NCBI RefSeq assembly: GCF_029168945.1
Contig: NC_083605.1
Coordinates: forward strand, 2,363,280 to 2,427,279
Length of the DNA: 64,000 nucleotides
Origin: Cannabis sativa
Taxonomy: Eukaryota; Streptophyta; Magnoliopsida; Rosales; Cannabaceae
Direction: 5' to 3'
The translations under genes and the position numbers were made by a program. Positions 1-10,373 of the stretch are shown here, piece after piece. The notes below the pieces were generated by a model that worked only from the letters and a program-made list of their open reading frames with translations, made no database searches and was not told the origin of the DNA. Within the stretch, counting starts at the first letter, position 1; each line of letters begins with the position of its first letter.

Positions 1-600
1 CTAGCCCCCAAAATCAGCCCCATCAAACCCCATCTTTCCCTAATCTTCGCTTCCCTCAGCAAACCTCTATAGACAACCTTCCTCAACTCGCCATGCGGAC
101 AAATATCAGCAGCCACCATGGCTCTCAAGACCTTCAAAGCCTTAAGAACCATCCCACTCCTGCAAAACCCATCAACCAAAATCCCACAAAACTTTTCCAC
201 AAGCTTGAATGGGGAACCCGACCTCACCATCCAATTAAAAACCTTGATGGCCTCTTTGGGCTTGCCCTTTCTGAAGTAGGCAGCGACGAGCGTGTTGTTG
301 ATGGGCGCCACATGGTGTTGGGACATTGGGCTGCGTCTACGACGGGTGAGGAGGGACATGGGCATGGTGATGTCCGACTGGGAGGCAAGGGAGTCGAGGA
401 GGGCAGAAAGAGAGATGGCATCGAGAGGTGGATTTGTAAGGAGGGTGGTGATGGCGAGGTGGGTCGCAGTGTTGAGTTGGTTCGAGAGGCAGAGACGAGG
501 GAGGAGGAGGTTGATCTCAGTGACTGGTTTTGAAGAAGAAGATGATGATGATGGGGAGTCGGCTGGGGTTAGAGAGAGAAGAAGAAGGAGGCGTGAGGCG
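1..600 (-). CDS. PPR-like protein, partial (runs off left edge)
   Basis: The minus-strand frame with codons at 3-5, 363-365 and so on is open from the left edge to beyond 600. It reads like a plant organellar pentatricopeptide-repeat protein: NNTLVAAYFRKGKPKEAIKV, then a VDGFCRSGMVLKALKVLRAM helix pair, typical of the two-helix PPR unit that binds RNA in mitochondria or plastids. Upstream is a leucine-, serine- and proline-rich stretch that would suit a transit peptide. The first in-frame ATG is at 363-365, inside the protein-like part, and no ATG is seen ahead of the serine-rich stretch. Either translation starts at 365 or the true 5' end has been lost (pseudogene). The C-terminus lies outside the window. 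Plus-strand ORFs over the same bases are shadows. Confidence 0.6.
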
Positions 601-2195
601 TGAAGAAAGAAAAGAGAAAGAAAAGAAAAAAAAGTTTTAATTTTAAAATTTTTTATTTTTAAATAAAAATATTTTTTTATTTTTTATTTTTAAAATAATT
701 AATTTTTATATTTTAATTTTAAGCATTTATTACGTGGACTAATTAAATTGTGCCACATGTACATTGTGTACACGTAGATATTCCAACCTGTCACTTAACA
801 CCCAAAAGTAGACGGAAAGGGCTAACTGCTAACAGAAGCTGGGTTTAGGAGGTTTTACCACCAAAATTTTAGAATTGAGGATTAGTTACAAATACCTGAC
901 CACTTAAGGGGGTTATGCCGCAAATAGCCCAATAATCTAATATATTGGGTAATATTAATATTAATACTAATATTATATTATTTATTTAGTTTAACTTGTA
1001 AGAATAGGTCTACTTGATTATTGATTATTTTTCAAATGAAGTCAATTTACAATTATTTAGTGTTAAAAAAAATTTATACAACATCATCATCACTAACTTT
1101 CTATTTAATTTTCAATTAAGTCTTATCAAGTTAGGTGTACATATATCCACAACTAAGGACCACAACACAATTTTCTTTATTCTAAAAACACATGACTCAC
1201 TATAAAACATGGCACATTAGTATTTGTTCTATCTATCCTATTTTTGCCTAACTTTTCCTTTTCGGTGAAATCTATTGCTTTCATTACTAGGGCCGTTTTC
1301 TCAAGGGCTAAGTTGAAAAATGTCTCTTTTATTAATCAATTAACCAAATTTGCCTCTAATTTTATATTTATTTGAAACATACCTCTTTTTATATGTATTG
1401 TACCCAAAATACCCTGACGTAAGAGAGTCACATGAAGAATATCTTGAAGTGACAGGGACAAAATTGGTACAATGATTAAAAAAAGAGGTAAAAATGATAG
1501 ACTTTAAAAAAGAAGATAAAAGTAAAAGAGGACAATATAAAAAAGGTATAGAGTGTAATTTCCTCTTTTCTCAATCTCTTTTTCTATGAGATTTTTTTTA
1601 ACATTAGTCTATAAGATTCCAAACAAATATTTGGTACAAAAACATTTAAAAAATTATTTAAATTTAATTTCGGTTATAAATAAATACTTAATTTTAATTT
1701 TTATATGTTATATTTTTAGAATTTACCTGATCTATGTTAAGTGGCATGTAGTAATTCCTTATAGGTTCATATTATCTAATTTTTATTTTCTATTTAAAAA
1801 TTAATTTAAATATATCAATAAAAAAAATAACTAATGTATAATAACACAAATACTTACAAAAACTTCACAAATATAACTTATATATTATTACTCTAAAAAA
1901 TGAAAATTAAATATTTATTATTAGTTAAGATTTAAATTTAAATATTTATAGGTAAATTATTTTTTAAATTTTATTTATTTCTCAAATAATTTTTTTTTTT
2001 TTTAAAAAAAAATTTTGCAAGAGGTACGTGCTTGTTACTTTATCCTTCTCCAATCTTTATCTTTTGATATCATAATAATCACAAAAAAAATTAAAAAAAA
2101 AATCAGTAGAGAACAAAACTCACCACACAGAGTATCCCACCAACTTTACACTTCCTCAACAAACAAAAAAAAGTAAAGGTGAGAGCTTTAGGTTG
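601..2195. other. AT-rich intergenic DNA, probable promoter side of the DUF1218 gene
   Basis: No convincing coding sequence. A repeat-like segment at about 1290-1565 ends in the complement of GAAATTACACTCTATACC. Related ends recur near 28775 (intron 1 of reductase copy A) and near 50561, so it is probably a small dispersed element. The rest is A/T runs with scattered stops. Confidence 0.4.
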
Positions 2196-2196
2196 A

Positions 2197-2197
<1 letters not shown>

Positions 2198-2230
<33 letters not shown>
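2198..2230 (+). repeat. (GA)n microsatellite in the 5' leader
   Basis: About 15 GA/AG dinucleotides run directly into the ATG at 2230. GA-rich leaders and core promoters are common in plants and can bind GAGA-type (BBR/BPC) factors. Here the position is seen; any regulatory role is inferred. Confidence 0.7.
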
Positions 2231-2237
<7 letters not shown>

Positions 2238-4355
2238 AAGGGTTTTGGTGGTGAGTTGTGTGGTTGGAGTATTGGGGCTATTATCAGCTGCTACAGGGTT
2301 TGCAGCTGAAGCTACAAGGATTAAGGTAAAGTTTAGATCTTTTTTTCTTTCTCTCATATGGGTTTTTCTTTCTTAATCAATCTCTAACTGGGTTTTAATT
2401 TTTTTTAATATATATATATTTTTTAAAAAAATCTGATCTTTCTTCTTGGTTTGGTTTCTGGGTAAACTATAAAAACAGCTGAGATATGTTGTAATTTTGT
2501 GTTTCCTTTTTCTGTTCAAGCTGACTTTTTTTTTTTCTTATTTTAGTGTTTTTCAATAAATAAAAACATGTTCTTTTTTAATTTGGCTGATGAAGTTTTC
2601 TGTTGAAAGTTTGGATTTTTAGCTAGGTTTCTGACATGAACTAATACAGGTAATATGATATGTATAAAGGGTATTTGTATTTATTTGAAAGAAAGACAAA
2701 GATTCTTACTTTATGTGAGTTGGGATACAAAATCTATTTGTTTAGTTTCAAATTATTGGGATAATTTGACTTTGATGGTTGACCTTTTTTTGTAATCTTA
2801 TAATGATTGTTTTTCTCACTAACATTATTGGTCCATTCCATTCCATTACTCTGTTCTGTTATGTTGTTTGTTTTGGTCAATTTTATAGTGTTGTCTGTTG
2901 TGTTCTAAGCAATTGATAGAATGTTCTTATCAAAATTATTTGACTTGTTTACTTTTATAGTGTTTGATTTAATAAATCTTTTTGTAGGATTAGATTTGTT
3001 CAATCTATTTTTCTATTGTATAAATCAAATGAGCTCAAAAACTGTTTGAGAAACCAAAATAGTCTAAAAAGTAGAAAGAAGAACACAACCGATTTGTTTC
3101 GGGTTTCAACCAAAGAGAAGCTTTGGCTTACATCCCCGCGAACTCCCTTTGAGTTCGGCATCTTTTCACTATCAATGGCGACGATTTCACATGTCTTTTA
3201 TCTTTCAACACTCTCCTTACAACTCAATCAAATGTATTACAATCGAAAATGTGCTCGGGGAACTAAGTTCTTGACTCTTTAGTAATCCATGTGCCAACAA
3301 TTAGAGCCTCCTATGATTAGTTTTAGATGAATTGGTTTAAATGTGATCTGATTTGCAACTAAAACACAATGCACTAAGAATCAAAATCCCCTTTCCTAGA
3401 AACCTTAATGTTCTCTTAGCGCCCTTTGAAACCCGATTATTCCAACTCAGATACAAGTGTTAAGTTAGTTCCTAACAACTTACTCTTAAAACCAACTCTC
3501 ACACACTCTTTGTCTCTCACAATACTCGAATCTCGCTCTTCCCATTAGACTTCTCAGAGTTCTTTCTCGAAGTAGTCTTTAATGTATGTTATTATGTTAT
3601 CTGTGTTTGGTAAAAGTGTTCGTGTTAATCATTGCCTTTTCGGGGTTAGAATCACAAAATTACTCTGTATGTACTAAAATCTGTTTTCAACATGGGGCAA
3701 TGTGTAAAAGGCCTTTTTGTTTTTCCTTCATTAAATCATAACAGGGCTCTCAAGTTCAGTTCATCTCGAATACTCAATGTGCATATCCCCGAAGTCCAGC
3801 AATGGCTCTCGGTTTAACTGCAGCCGCAGCACTTATGATAGCTCAAGTGATCATAAACGGTTCAACGGGCTGTATTTGTTGCAAAAGGAGCACACAACCT
3901 CTCAACTCCAATTGGAAAATGGCACTCGTCTGCTTTGTCGTTTCATGGTAACTACGAAAAACTCTTAACTTCGAATTCATCATACAAAATTGGCTTACAA
4001 TCTTTTTGGCAGGTTTACATTTGTGATAGCATTTCTGTTGCTACTCACCGGTGCAGCTCTAAACGATCAACATGGTTTAGAGAGCATGTATTTCGGAAAC
4101 TATTATTGCTATGTTGTGAAACCCGGTGTGTTTGCTGGTGGAGCTGTTCTGTCTTTTATAAGCGTGACACTCGCTATACTCTATTATCTCACATTCAATT
4201 CAGCGAAAAGCGGGGCTAGCCCGTGGGGTAGCGCCTCGGGTCCAAATCAGGGCCCGTCGAGCATTGCTATGGGGCAGCCTCAATTCCCACCGCAGAATCC
4301 TCAAGACCCGGTTTTTGTACATGAAGACACATACATGAGAAGACAGTTCACTTGA
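2230..4355 (+). CDS. DUF1218 family membrane protein (three exons)
   Basis: Exons are 2230-2325, 3745-3947 and 4013-4355, together 642 nt and 213 aa. Introns start GTAAAG and GTAACT and end CAG; they have phases 0 and 2 and lengths 1419 and 65 nt. The protein has an N-terminal hydrophobic segment (signal anchor), then NTQCAYPRSPA, a second membrane helix, the GCICC cysteine cluster, a third helix (FTFVIAFLLLLTGAA), a YYCYVVKPG motif and a fourth helix, with a short polar tail ending MRRQFT. This order of cysteines and helices is the DUF1218 pattern. Arabidopsis members include DESIGUAL/VCC and MODIFYING WALL LIGNIN proteins, ER or plasma-membrane proteins linked to leaf symmetry, veins and lignin. 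The exact member cannot be named. All splice sites are canonical and the frame is intact, so it is probably functional. Confidence 0.9.
2326..3744 (+). other. Long intron 1 of the DUF1218 gene
   Basis: T-rich at first, but 3040-3560 is more balanced in base composition and holds phrases unlike plant intron DNA (for example around 3120-3170 and 3480-3570). This may be the remnant of an inserted element. No domain could be recognised and no terminal repeats were found. Confidence 0.35.
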
Positions 4356-4481
4356 GTTTTTGATCATGATAGTTTGGTATTTTGTTATTTAATTATCTTT
4401 CTTATAACTTAAATTAGTAACTAATTAGTGTATATTTATTTATTTTAAAATATTATTATGTTATTGTAATAATTATTTTAT

Positions 4482-4531
4482 AATTATAACTCTCTCTCTC
4501 TCTCTCTTTTTTTTTTTTTTTTTTTTTTTTT
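4482..4531 (+). repeat. (CT)n followed by poly-T
   Basis: A CT dinucleotide run of about ten units passes into more than 20 T, about 130 bp after the DUF1218 stop codon. A second poly-T run lies at about 4706-4736. Simple sequence only. Confidence 0.7.
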
Positions 4532-4701
4532 AATTATGGTTAGTTCACTAAATTCACTAAATATTTAGTTGAATTGACGTAAACGACATGAAAGAAATTG
4601 TCGTTTTTTTCTTGAATTTTATGCGATTAGTATTAGATGACCAACAGTACATGAGAAATGTCGTTTTACTGGAAACGACATCGTACTTACATTAATGATT
4701 T

Positions 4702-4739
<38 letters not shown>

Positions 4740-4785
4740 TAGAATTTAGTTGAATTATGGTCAATTAAACTTATATACTGTATAT

Positions 4786-5175
4786 GGATAAATAACATTA
4801 TAAACATTTAAAGTTTTAAGTTTTTAAGCGGTATGAATTTGATGTTTATTTTTAATGGCATAAATGCTTAATGTTTGTAGAATTGTAATTTTTTTTTTTT
4901 TAATTTTGTCAGTATAAAGTCTGTTATTTTTCTTAAACAAGGCACATATTAAACTCAAATTTTAGATTATTGGATCAAGACAGAAACATGTATCAGTGAC
5001 AATTACTTTTAAACTTTTTTTAATAAATTTAAAATGAAAAACGAAGTATGTACTAAAGAAACTAAAAGAAAATTATAATTTTACAAACATTGAGTATTTA
5101 TGTCATTAAAAATAAACATTAAATTTATGCCGCTTACAAACATAAGAATTTGGTATTTATATCGCTATATATAAT
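4786..5175. mobile_element. MITE with long terminal inverted repeats, Mutator-like family, copy 1
   Basis: About 100 bp at the left (…AAGCGGTATGAATTTGATG…) is the inverted complement of about 100 bp at the right (…AATTTATGCCGCTTACAAAC…). The middle carries TTTTGTCAGTATA and a CATGTATCAGTGACAATTAC block. The same TIRs and middle occur in the same orientation at 42034-42409, where a 10-bp target duplication is clear. Long TIRs and 9-11 bp duplications suit nonautonomous Mutator-like elements. The flanking duplication of this copy is blurred, so its ends are approximate. Confidence 0.7.
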
Positions 5176-5287
5176 ATATAAAAATATGCATGAATTGATA
5201 ATAGAGATTAAAACCAATCTTGAGAGATTAGTTTTGGCAAAATGGAGTTATATATACCAATCTTTTTTTTTTTTTTGAGAAAATATA

Positions 5288-5352
5288 TATACCAATCTTA
5301 ATTCTCTTGTTTTTATACTTATACCAATCTTAATTCTCTTGTTTTTATACTT
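5288..5352 (+). repeat. Tandem duplication of about 32 bp
   Basis: The phrase ATACCAATCTTAATTCTCTT followed by GTTTTTATACTT occurs twice in direct succession. Confidence 0.7.
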
Positions 5353-5684
5353 TCTTGGTTTGTTGTGTGGTACTATTTAGTTACAAGTTACAAGTGACTC
5401 TTTAGACTTTGTGACTAAGTTAATTAGTTACTATATAAGAGTGACTTCTCTATTGTTAAGTTTCTAGTGTACTGAAAGGGTTTGATCACAATATTCTTGT
5501 CTCTATTGTGTGATTCAATCATTTTCTTGATGATCTTGCATTTGACATTGCTGTGATTAATTTGAAATTCTCACTATTGTGTTGAATGAGGACAGTTTGG
5601 TTTATAAGTAAAGAGTTACTTAATAATGAAAGTTATTATATTAAAATCAGTTTGTGATTTTTGTAAAATTAATGAGAAAAGTTA

Positions 5685-5868
5685 AGGGGCACCTTATGGT
5701 GCCAAACACCATAACATGTGCCATATTGTTATTATTAGTTTATTAGTATAAATTAATATTGGATCCCACACAATTTAATTTAATAAAAAATATAAAAAAC
5801 TGCTAATCAATCGCAACGTGCCACATCAATATAGTGTTAGACACTATATGATAACTAATAGCAATGTT
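5685..5868. mobile_element. Small inverted-repeat element (MITE-like)
   Basis: The left end reads GGCACCTTATGGTGCC then AACACCATAACATGTGCCA. The right end read on the other strand gives a diverged version (ATCATATAGTGTCTAACAC … ATGTGGCAC). The core is AT-rich and noncoding. No clear target duplication was found, so the family is not assigned. Confidence 0.45.
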
Positions 5869-6040
5869 CTATCTCAGTTACATGTGACAATTATTAGTTT
5901 ATCAAAAACATGACTATATCCCTTGTTCTACTACTGATCTTGATGGTGATGATATTGAGAAAGAGAAACACATTGTCTCTTCTTTCAATATCAAATTATT
6001 AGTTTATAAAAAAAAATGAAAAAAAAGCTTATTTCAAATT

Positions 6041-6907
6041 TTACCCTAAACCGCTAATGTTTGGTGGTAGGGGAATGCAAACCCCTTCTTTACGTGAAGA
6101 AGTTTCTCTTTTATAATCTCTCTCATTATCATCATCGAAATCTCGAGCATCAAATTTAAGGGGTTCTTGAGAAGTATTAGCTTGTCTAATATCGTTAAAG
6201 AATTTCGACACTCTTTCAAGAAGTTCTTCTTGTGTTATACATGATGGAGGTATGGCAGTTGGGATGTCCGAAGGACTCATGGAAGAGTAGGGCACTCCAC
6301 TACCAATTTGTGTCTTTTTGACCATTCCCGGAATTAGACCAGGTGGGAATGAAGGATATGGTGACACTTTTTTAACGTCATTCATAGCTTGACATGGCAA
6401 TAAAGGAACTGAATTTGGAAGAAATTGCTTAGATGCAACCGATGATGGCATGTTTTGGCAACTTAATGGTCCAACAAAAGAATTAGTCACCAAAGCTGTT
6501 CCTCTTGTCCATAGCCAAAGCTTATAACGATAGTAACCGTGGCCATCCCCACCAAACAAAAACGCGTAATCAAGATTAAATTGTTGCTTTTCTCGTATCA
6601 TGTCTTCAAATGTAGGCCCATTTTTTACGACATACTCAACCAATTTATCAATTCGCTTGTGAAGCTCGGGGTTTGAAGGTGGATGAGGCGGAGCAACAAG
6701 TGGAAGACCTATGTGGGGATGTTGTGATGGTGTGTGGGGATGAACTTGGTAAGGGAATTGTTGCATTGGCCGGTGCGGGGGAATGAAAAGTGGTAGTTGT
6801 TGCTGCTGAGGAGGGTATTGAAACCGTTGTTGTTGTTGTTGTTGTTGTATTGGCTGCGGGGGAATGAGAAGTGGTAAATGTTGCTGCTGAGGAGGGTATT
6901 GAAACCG

Positions 6908-6953
<46 letters not shown>

Positions 6954-7015
6954 ATTGGTGGGTGCGGGGGAATGAGAAGTGGTAAATGTTGCTGCTGAGG
7001 AGGGTATTGAAACCG

Positions 7016-7050
<35 letters not shown>

Positions 7051-7111
7051 GCTGATATGTCATGGCATATGTCGCGGTGTAATAATCATGTGCTCGTTGA
7101 TCCATCTTCAA
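6041..7111 (-). CDS. Glutamine-rich SURP-domain protein, intronless (CHERP/SWAP-like)
   Basis: A 356-aa ORF without introns. Residues 1-130 hold three tandem modules, each a polyglutamine tract (about 13, 15 and 7 Q) followed by RFQYPPQQQHLPLLIPP. Residues about 150-205 form a SURP (SWAP) module: LHKRIDKLVEYVVKNGP, then EKQQFNLDYAFLFGG and HGYYRYKLWLW, the conserved positions of this RNA-processing domain. The C-terminal third has a QEELLERVSKFFNDI segment and an acidic, arginine-rich tail. Plant CHERP-like and SWAP proteins are nuclear splicing-related factors that are usually longer and may carry a CID domain, which is absent here. The compact form and lack of introns suggest a truncated or retro-derived copy, but no poly(A) tail is seen on the minus-strand 3' side. 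Possibly expressed; status open. Confidence 0.65.
6780..7053 (-). repeat. Minisatellite of (CAA)n plus RFQYPP module, three units
   Basis: The plus strand shows (GTT)n runs separated by a near-identical block containing TGCTGCTGAGGAGGGTATTG. Units begin at about 6795, 6873 and 6985. The GTT runs differ in length while the blocks between are almost identical, as expected from unit duplication plus triplet slippage. Confidence 0.8.
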
Positions 7112-8960
7112 CGTTAGTGTTACTCAAATAAATTGATCTCCAAAAACTTTGGAGCTTGTTAAGTTCCTATGTCACCCAAATCTAGCTTTTATTAAAAAAA
7201 GGAAATCAAAATATAGCTTTTATATATATATTATAAACTGTAAAAATAAATTAAAAACTAAGCTATGGATAAATTTTTTCCAAATAAGAAAAAGAAGCTT
7301 AATATCGATGCCAGTTTTGTTTTTTCACTTTCAACTGTGGTATATAATTATATATATTAAGATTTTGATATTACTAAATATATATAGTTGTTGTAATTTT
7401 AGATTTATTAGGATTTTATTTATTTATTTTGAAAGGAATTAGGATTTTATTTTTAATCATTTAAAAAAATATATTTTTATTTAGTTTAAAAATTCAATGC
7501 AAAAAGATTTAATTGCTACGCAATAGAATTTTAGAAAAAGTCTTACTTGCTAAATTAATTATAATTTTATTAGATTTTTTAATTGATTTATTTTGAAAGG
7601 ATTTTTTTTAATGTAATTGAATAACTGTTGAATACGTTAATTGATTTTTTTAAGCAGGTTAAATCGAAATTCAAATACCAACTTAAACTTTTTGCCTATA
7701 TAAGTAAAGATTTTAATTTCTTTTTGAGATAAAAAGATTTTAAATTTGAAAGTTAGAAAATCATTTTCTTTTAATCACATTAATTTAAAATTCCCTAAAA
7801 AAAGATTATTTTAAAATATTATTAATAAAATTAATTTCAAAATGATAAAACTTAAAATCTGTTGTGTGAATTAATAAGGCCAATTTCAATTTGAATATTA
7901 GTAGGAATAGGAAAAAAAAAATATATCATGATGATATGATCTTGTTCCTCCACATTAGTAGTATTATTTCACAAGATTTCAAATTTGATAATCTTGTGAA
8001 ATGTAGTATTGTAAAGTTTTTTACCATCATTTTTGGCATAATTTTTGCAGCAATATTGGTGATATGGGGCATTTACATGTTAACGTCGGCACAAAATATG
8101 GTATATTTGCCTACCGTCTCAGTCACAACATTAGTCACGACAATCAACGATGACACCGACATATCCATACTAGAGTCGAGACTAAAAACAGTACTACTGT
8201 TCTAGAATAAATATATAGTCACTAGGCAAATAATATAACGCTAGCTAGCTTGATGTTTTTACGGGTGATCATATATTGATACGAAGTTTAGAAAGTTAGG
8301 GTTTTTGTATGTTGACTTTGCGTTGACTTTGGTACTGAAACTACGTAAATATGAATGGTAACTGGTAACTGGGTTAAAGGAAGTGTAGTGATCATATGAA
8401 TGGTAACTGGGTTTGCACTAGTACTCATGGCTCGTATATATGGATATTGGTATGAACAAGTTGGGATAGAAACAATCTATTATGGATTCAATTTTCTACT
8501 GATTATCATTTTCGTTGTTGTCGTGATTGTGGATCAAATTGCTAAAAGAATTTGTCAAAAATTACTTTATATGATTTTGAGTACTAGTTATTATTTAACA
8601 CTTTTAAATAATATTAGATTGATAATATGTTTTAATGATGATAATTTTCTTATACAATATAATGTTTAATTTATTTTGAAAACAAGAACTTCTTTGCTAA
8701 TAAAACAAAGTTGGCCGAAGATATTTTTTTTAATGTTTATTTATTTTTTATTATGTCATATTACCATATTGAAACAAACGTGAAATATAACAATTGTTCA
8801 GAGTAAAAATAATTATTAAATAAATTGTTTAAAAACTTATCAAACATATTATATATGATACGAAAATCAAATATATCACCTTAATTTATTATTTCATATT
8901 ATTTTCGAGTTATGTTGTGTCAAGTTTTATTTTTTGTTAACATAAAATTAGTTTTAAAAG
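7112..8960. other. AT-rich intergenic DNA between the SURP gene and LINE-1
   Basis: Long A/T runs. Two short plus-strand ORFs (about 7891-8205 and 8400-8669) have hydrophobic stretches but no recognisable domain, no plausible promoter or splice pattern, and codon use like the surrounding noncoding DNA. I see no supported gene. Confidence 0.4.
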
Positions 8961-9035
8961 AAAGAAACTGATAGAAAAGCTCGTTCGAAACCTGGTACTG
9001 CTCTGCTAGGGCTCTGCGACTCCGATCTCAAATCG

Positions 9036-10373
9036 GTGGCTATGGCAGGTCGTGGGCGTCCGAGGAAGGTAGCGCAGGGGTCGAGCAAACCTAAAACTGC
9101 AATTAAGAAAACCAAGAAGAAAGAATCAAAATCAAAATCGGCTGTGGGTGTATTACGAACGGAACTTGAAGAAACTGAAATTGGGATTGACCCGTTGGAG
9201 CTTACAGAGGAGGAGGATGAGAACTTTGATGAATTGCAAGGGAGAAGGAGGCTGAGTTCGAATCATGATTTGCTCCAGCCACCACTGTCTCCCCGGTCGT
9301 CTTTGCAAGAGATTAAGCGAATGGAGGAGGTGTGCCAAGATTTCAGAAGCTTCCTACATGCTAATGAGAAATGTAACAGTACAGTTGCTCAAGGTAAGAA
9401 CTCAATTCCTCCAATCCTTCATTCTGCACCTGTTGTTCGTAACCTGGAAAATGTTTTTAAGTCCCCTGTTAGTTCCAGCAAAGTTAAGATTGACTTTGAG
9501 GATATTGAAGATGAAGTTAATTTTTGGAAGTCTTCTATAGTGTGTTATGTGCTGGGTTCTAATCCTCCACTGCAGATTCTAGAGGGTTTTGCTAAAAGAA
9601 TTTGGGCAGATATGGTTGATAGGGTATGTTTGCTTGCATATGGAATTTTCATAATTCGTTTTCACTCTATTGAAGACAGAGACAAAGTAGTGAATGGTGG
9701 GTACATTTTCTTTAATAGACGACCAGTTATCATGAAACCGTGGGATCCTAACACAAATTTTAGGAAGGAAGATGTGAAGAACATTCCCATTTGGATTCAA
9801 TTAGAAGACTTAGACCTCAAGTACTGGGGCCAGAAATCACTATTCAAAATAGTTGGACAGATGGGAAATCCTATAATGGTTGACGAGGTAACAAAAAGCA
9901 GAGATCGATTGAATTATCCTCGTGTTTTAGTTGAAGTTAAGATGGACCAAGAACTCCCCACTATGCTGGAATTTGAGGATGAACATGGTATGAACACTTA
10001 TGTGGGGGTTAAATATGAATGGAAACCTATAAAGTGCACACATTGCTATGGTATGGGTCATGGAGTGGATGATTGCAAGAAGAATTCGAAGCCTAAGCAA
10101 GAGTGGGTTGTGAAAGAAGATAAAAGGAAGAAGGCAGAGAAGAACATCATGGATGAAGAAGGTTTTCAACAAGTTACCAAAGGAAGGAAGCACACAGAGC
10201 AACAGAAAACAATTGCTGAAACCAAGAACTCTTTTAGTGTGCTAGCTGATAATACCACTATTAATGCAGAATTGTATTCTCTGCAGGGAAAGGAAGTGGG
10301 AAATAGGGAGAGTCATCTCGATGAAATTGGAAACACAAGAGAGGGGGGAGGACCCTCTCTTGTAAATGGATAA
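9036..10373 (+). CDS. LINE-1 ORF1: nucleic-acid-binding Gag-like protein (DUF4283, zinc knuckle)
   Basis: A 445-aa protein. The N-terminus is basic (MAGRGRPRKVAQG, AT-hook-like GRGRPRK). Residues about 155-235 (from VNFWKSSIVCYVLGSNPP to FFNRRPVIMKPW) match the DUF4283 domain found in ORF1 of plant LINEs. Residues about 335-348 form a CCHC knuckle, CTHCYGMGHGVDDC. It should coat LINE RNA in the ribonucleoprotein particle. Its last eight bases overlap the start of ORF2. Start: the first ATG after the shared leader; the same MAGRGRPRK start is used by LINE-2. Confidence 0.85.
   Translation: MAMAGRGRPRKVAQGSSKPKTAIKKTKKKESKSKSAVGVLRTELEETEIGIDPLELTEEEDENFDELQGRRRLSSNHDLLQPPLSPRSSLQEIKRMEEVCQDFRSFLHANEKCNSTVAQGKNSIPPILHSAPVVRNLENVFKSPVSSSKVKIDFEDIEDEVNFWKSSIVCYVLGSNPPLQILEGFAKRIWADMVDRVCLLAYGIFIIRFHSIEDRDKVVNGGYIFFNRRPVIMKPWDPNTNFRKEDVKNIPIWIQLEDLDLKYWGQKSLFKIVGQMGNPIMVDEVTKSRDRLNYPRVLVEVKMDQELPTMLEFEDEHGMNTYVGVKYEWKPIKCTHCYGMGHGVDDCKKNSKPKQEWVVKEDKRKKAEKNIMDEEGFQQVTKGRKHTEQQKTIAETKNSFSVLADNTTINAELYSLQGKEVGNRESHLDEIGNTREGGGPSLVNG

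Noticed and set aside
93..603. Plus-strand ORFs at 93-533 and 292-603
   Set aside because: They are antisense shadows of the PPR-like frame, which has recognisable repeat motifs.
2326..3744. Complete transposon in intron 1 of the DUF1218 gene
   Set aside because: Composition shifts in 3040-3560, but no terminal repeats or target duplication could be found.
6041..7111. SURP ORF as a processed retrocopy
   Set aside because: No poly(A) tract on the minus-strand 3' side and no target duplication seen; kept only as a possibility.
7891..8669. Two short plus-strand ORFs with hydrophobic stretches, possible membrane protein
   Set aside because: No domain, no shared frame, base composition like the surrounding noncoding DNA; no splice pattern joins them convincingly.
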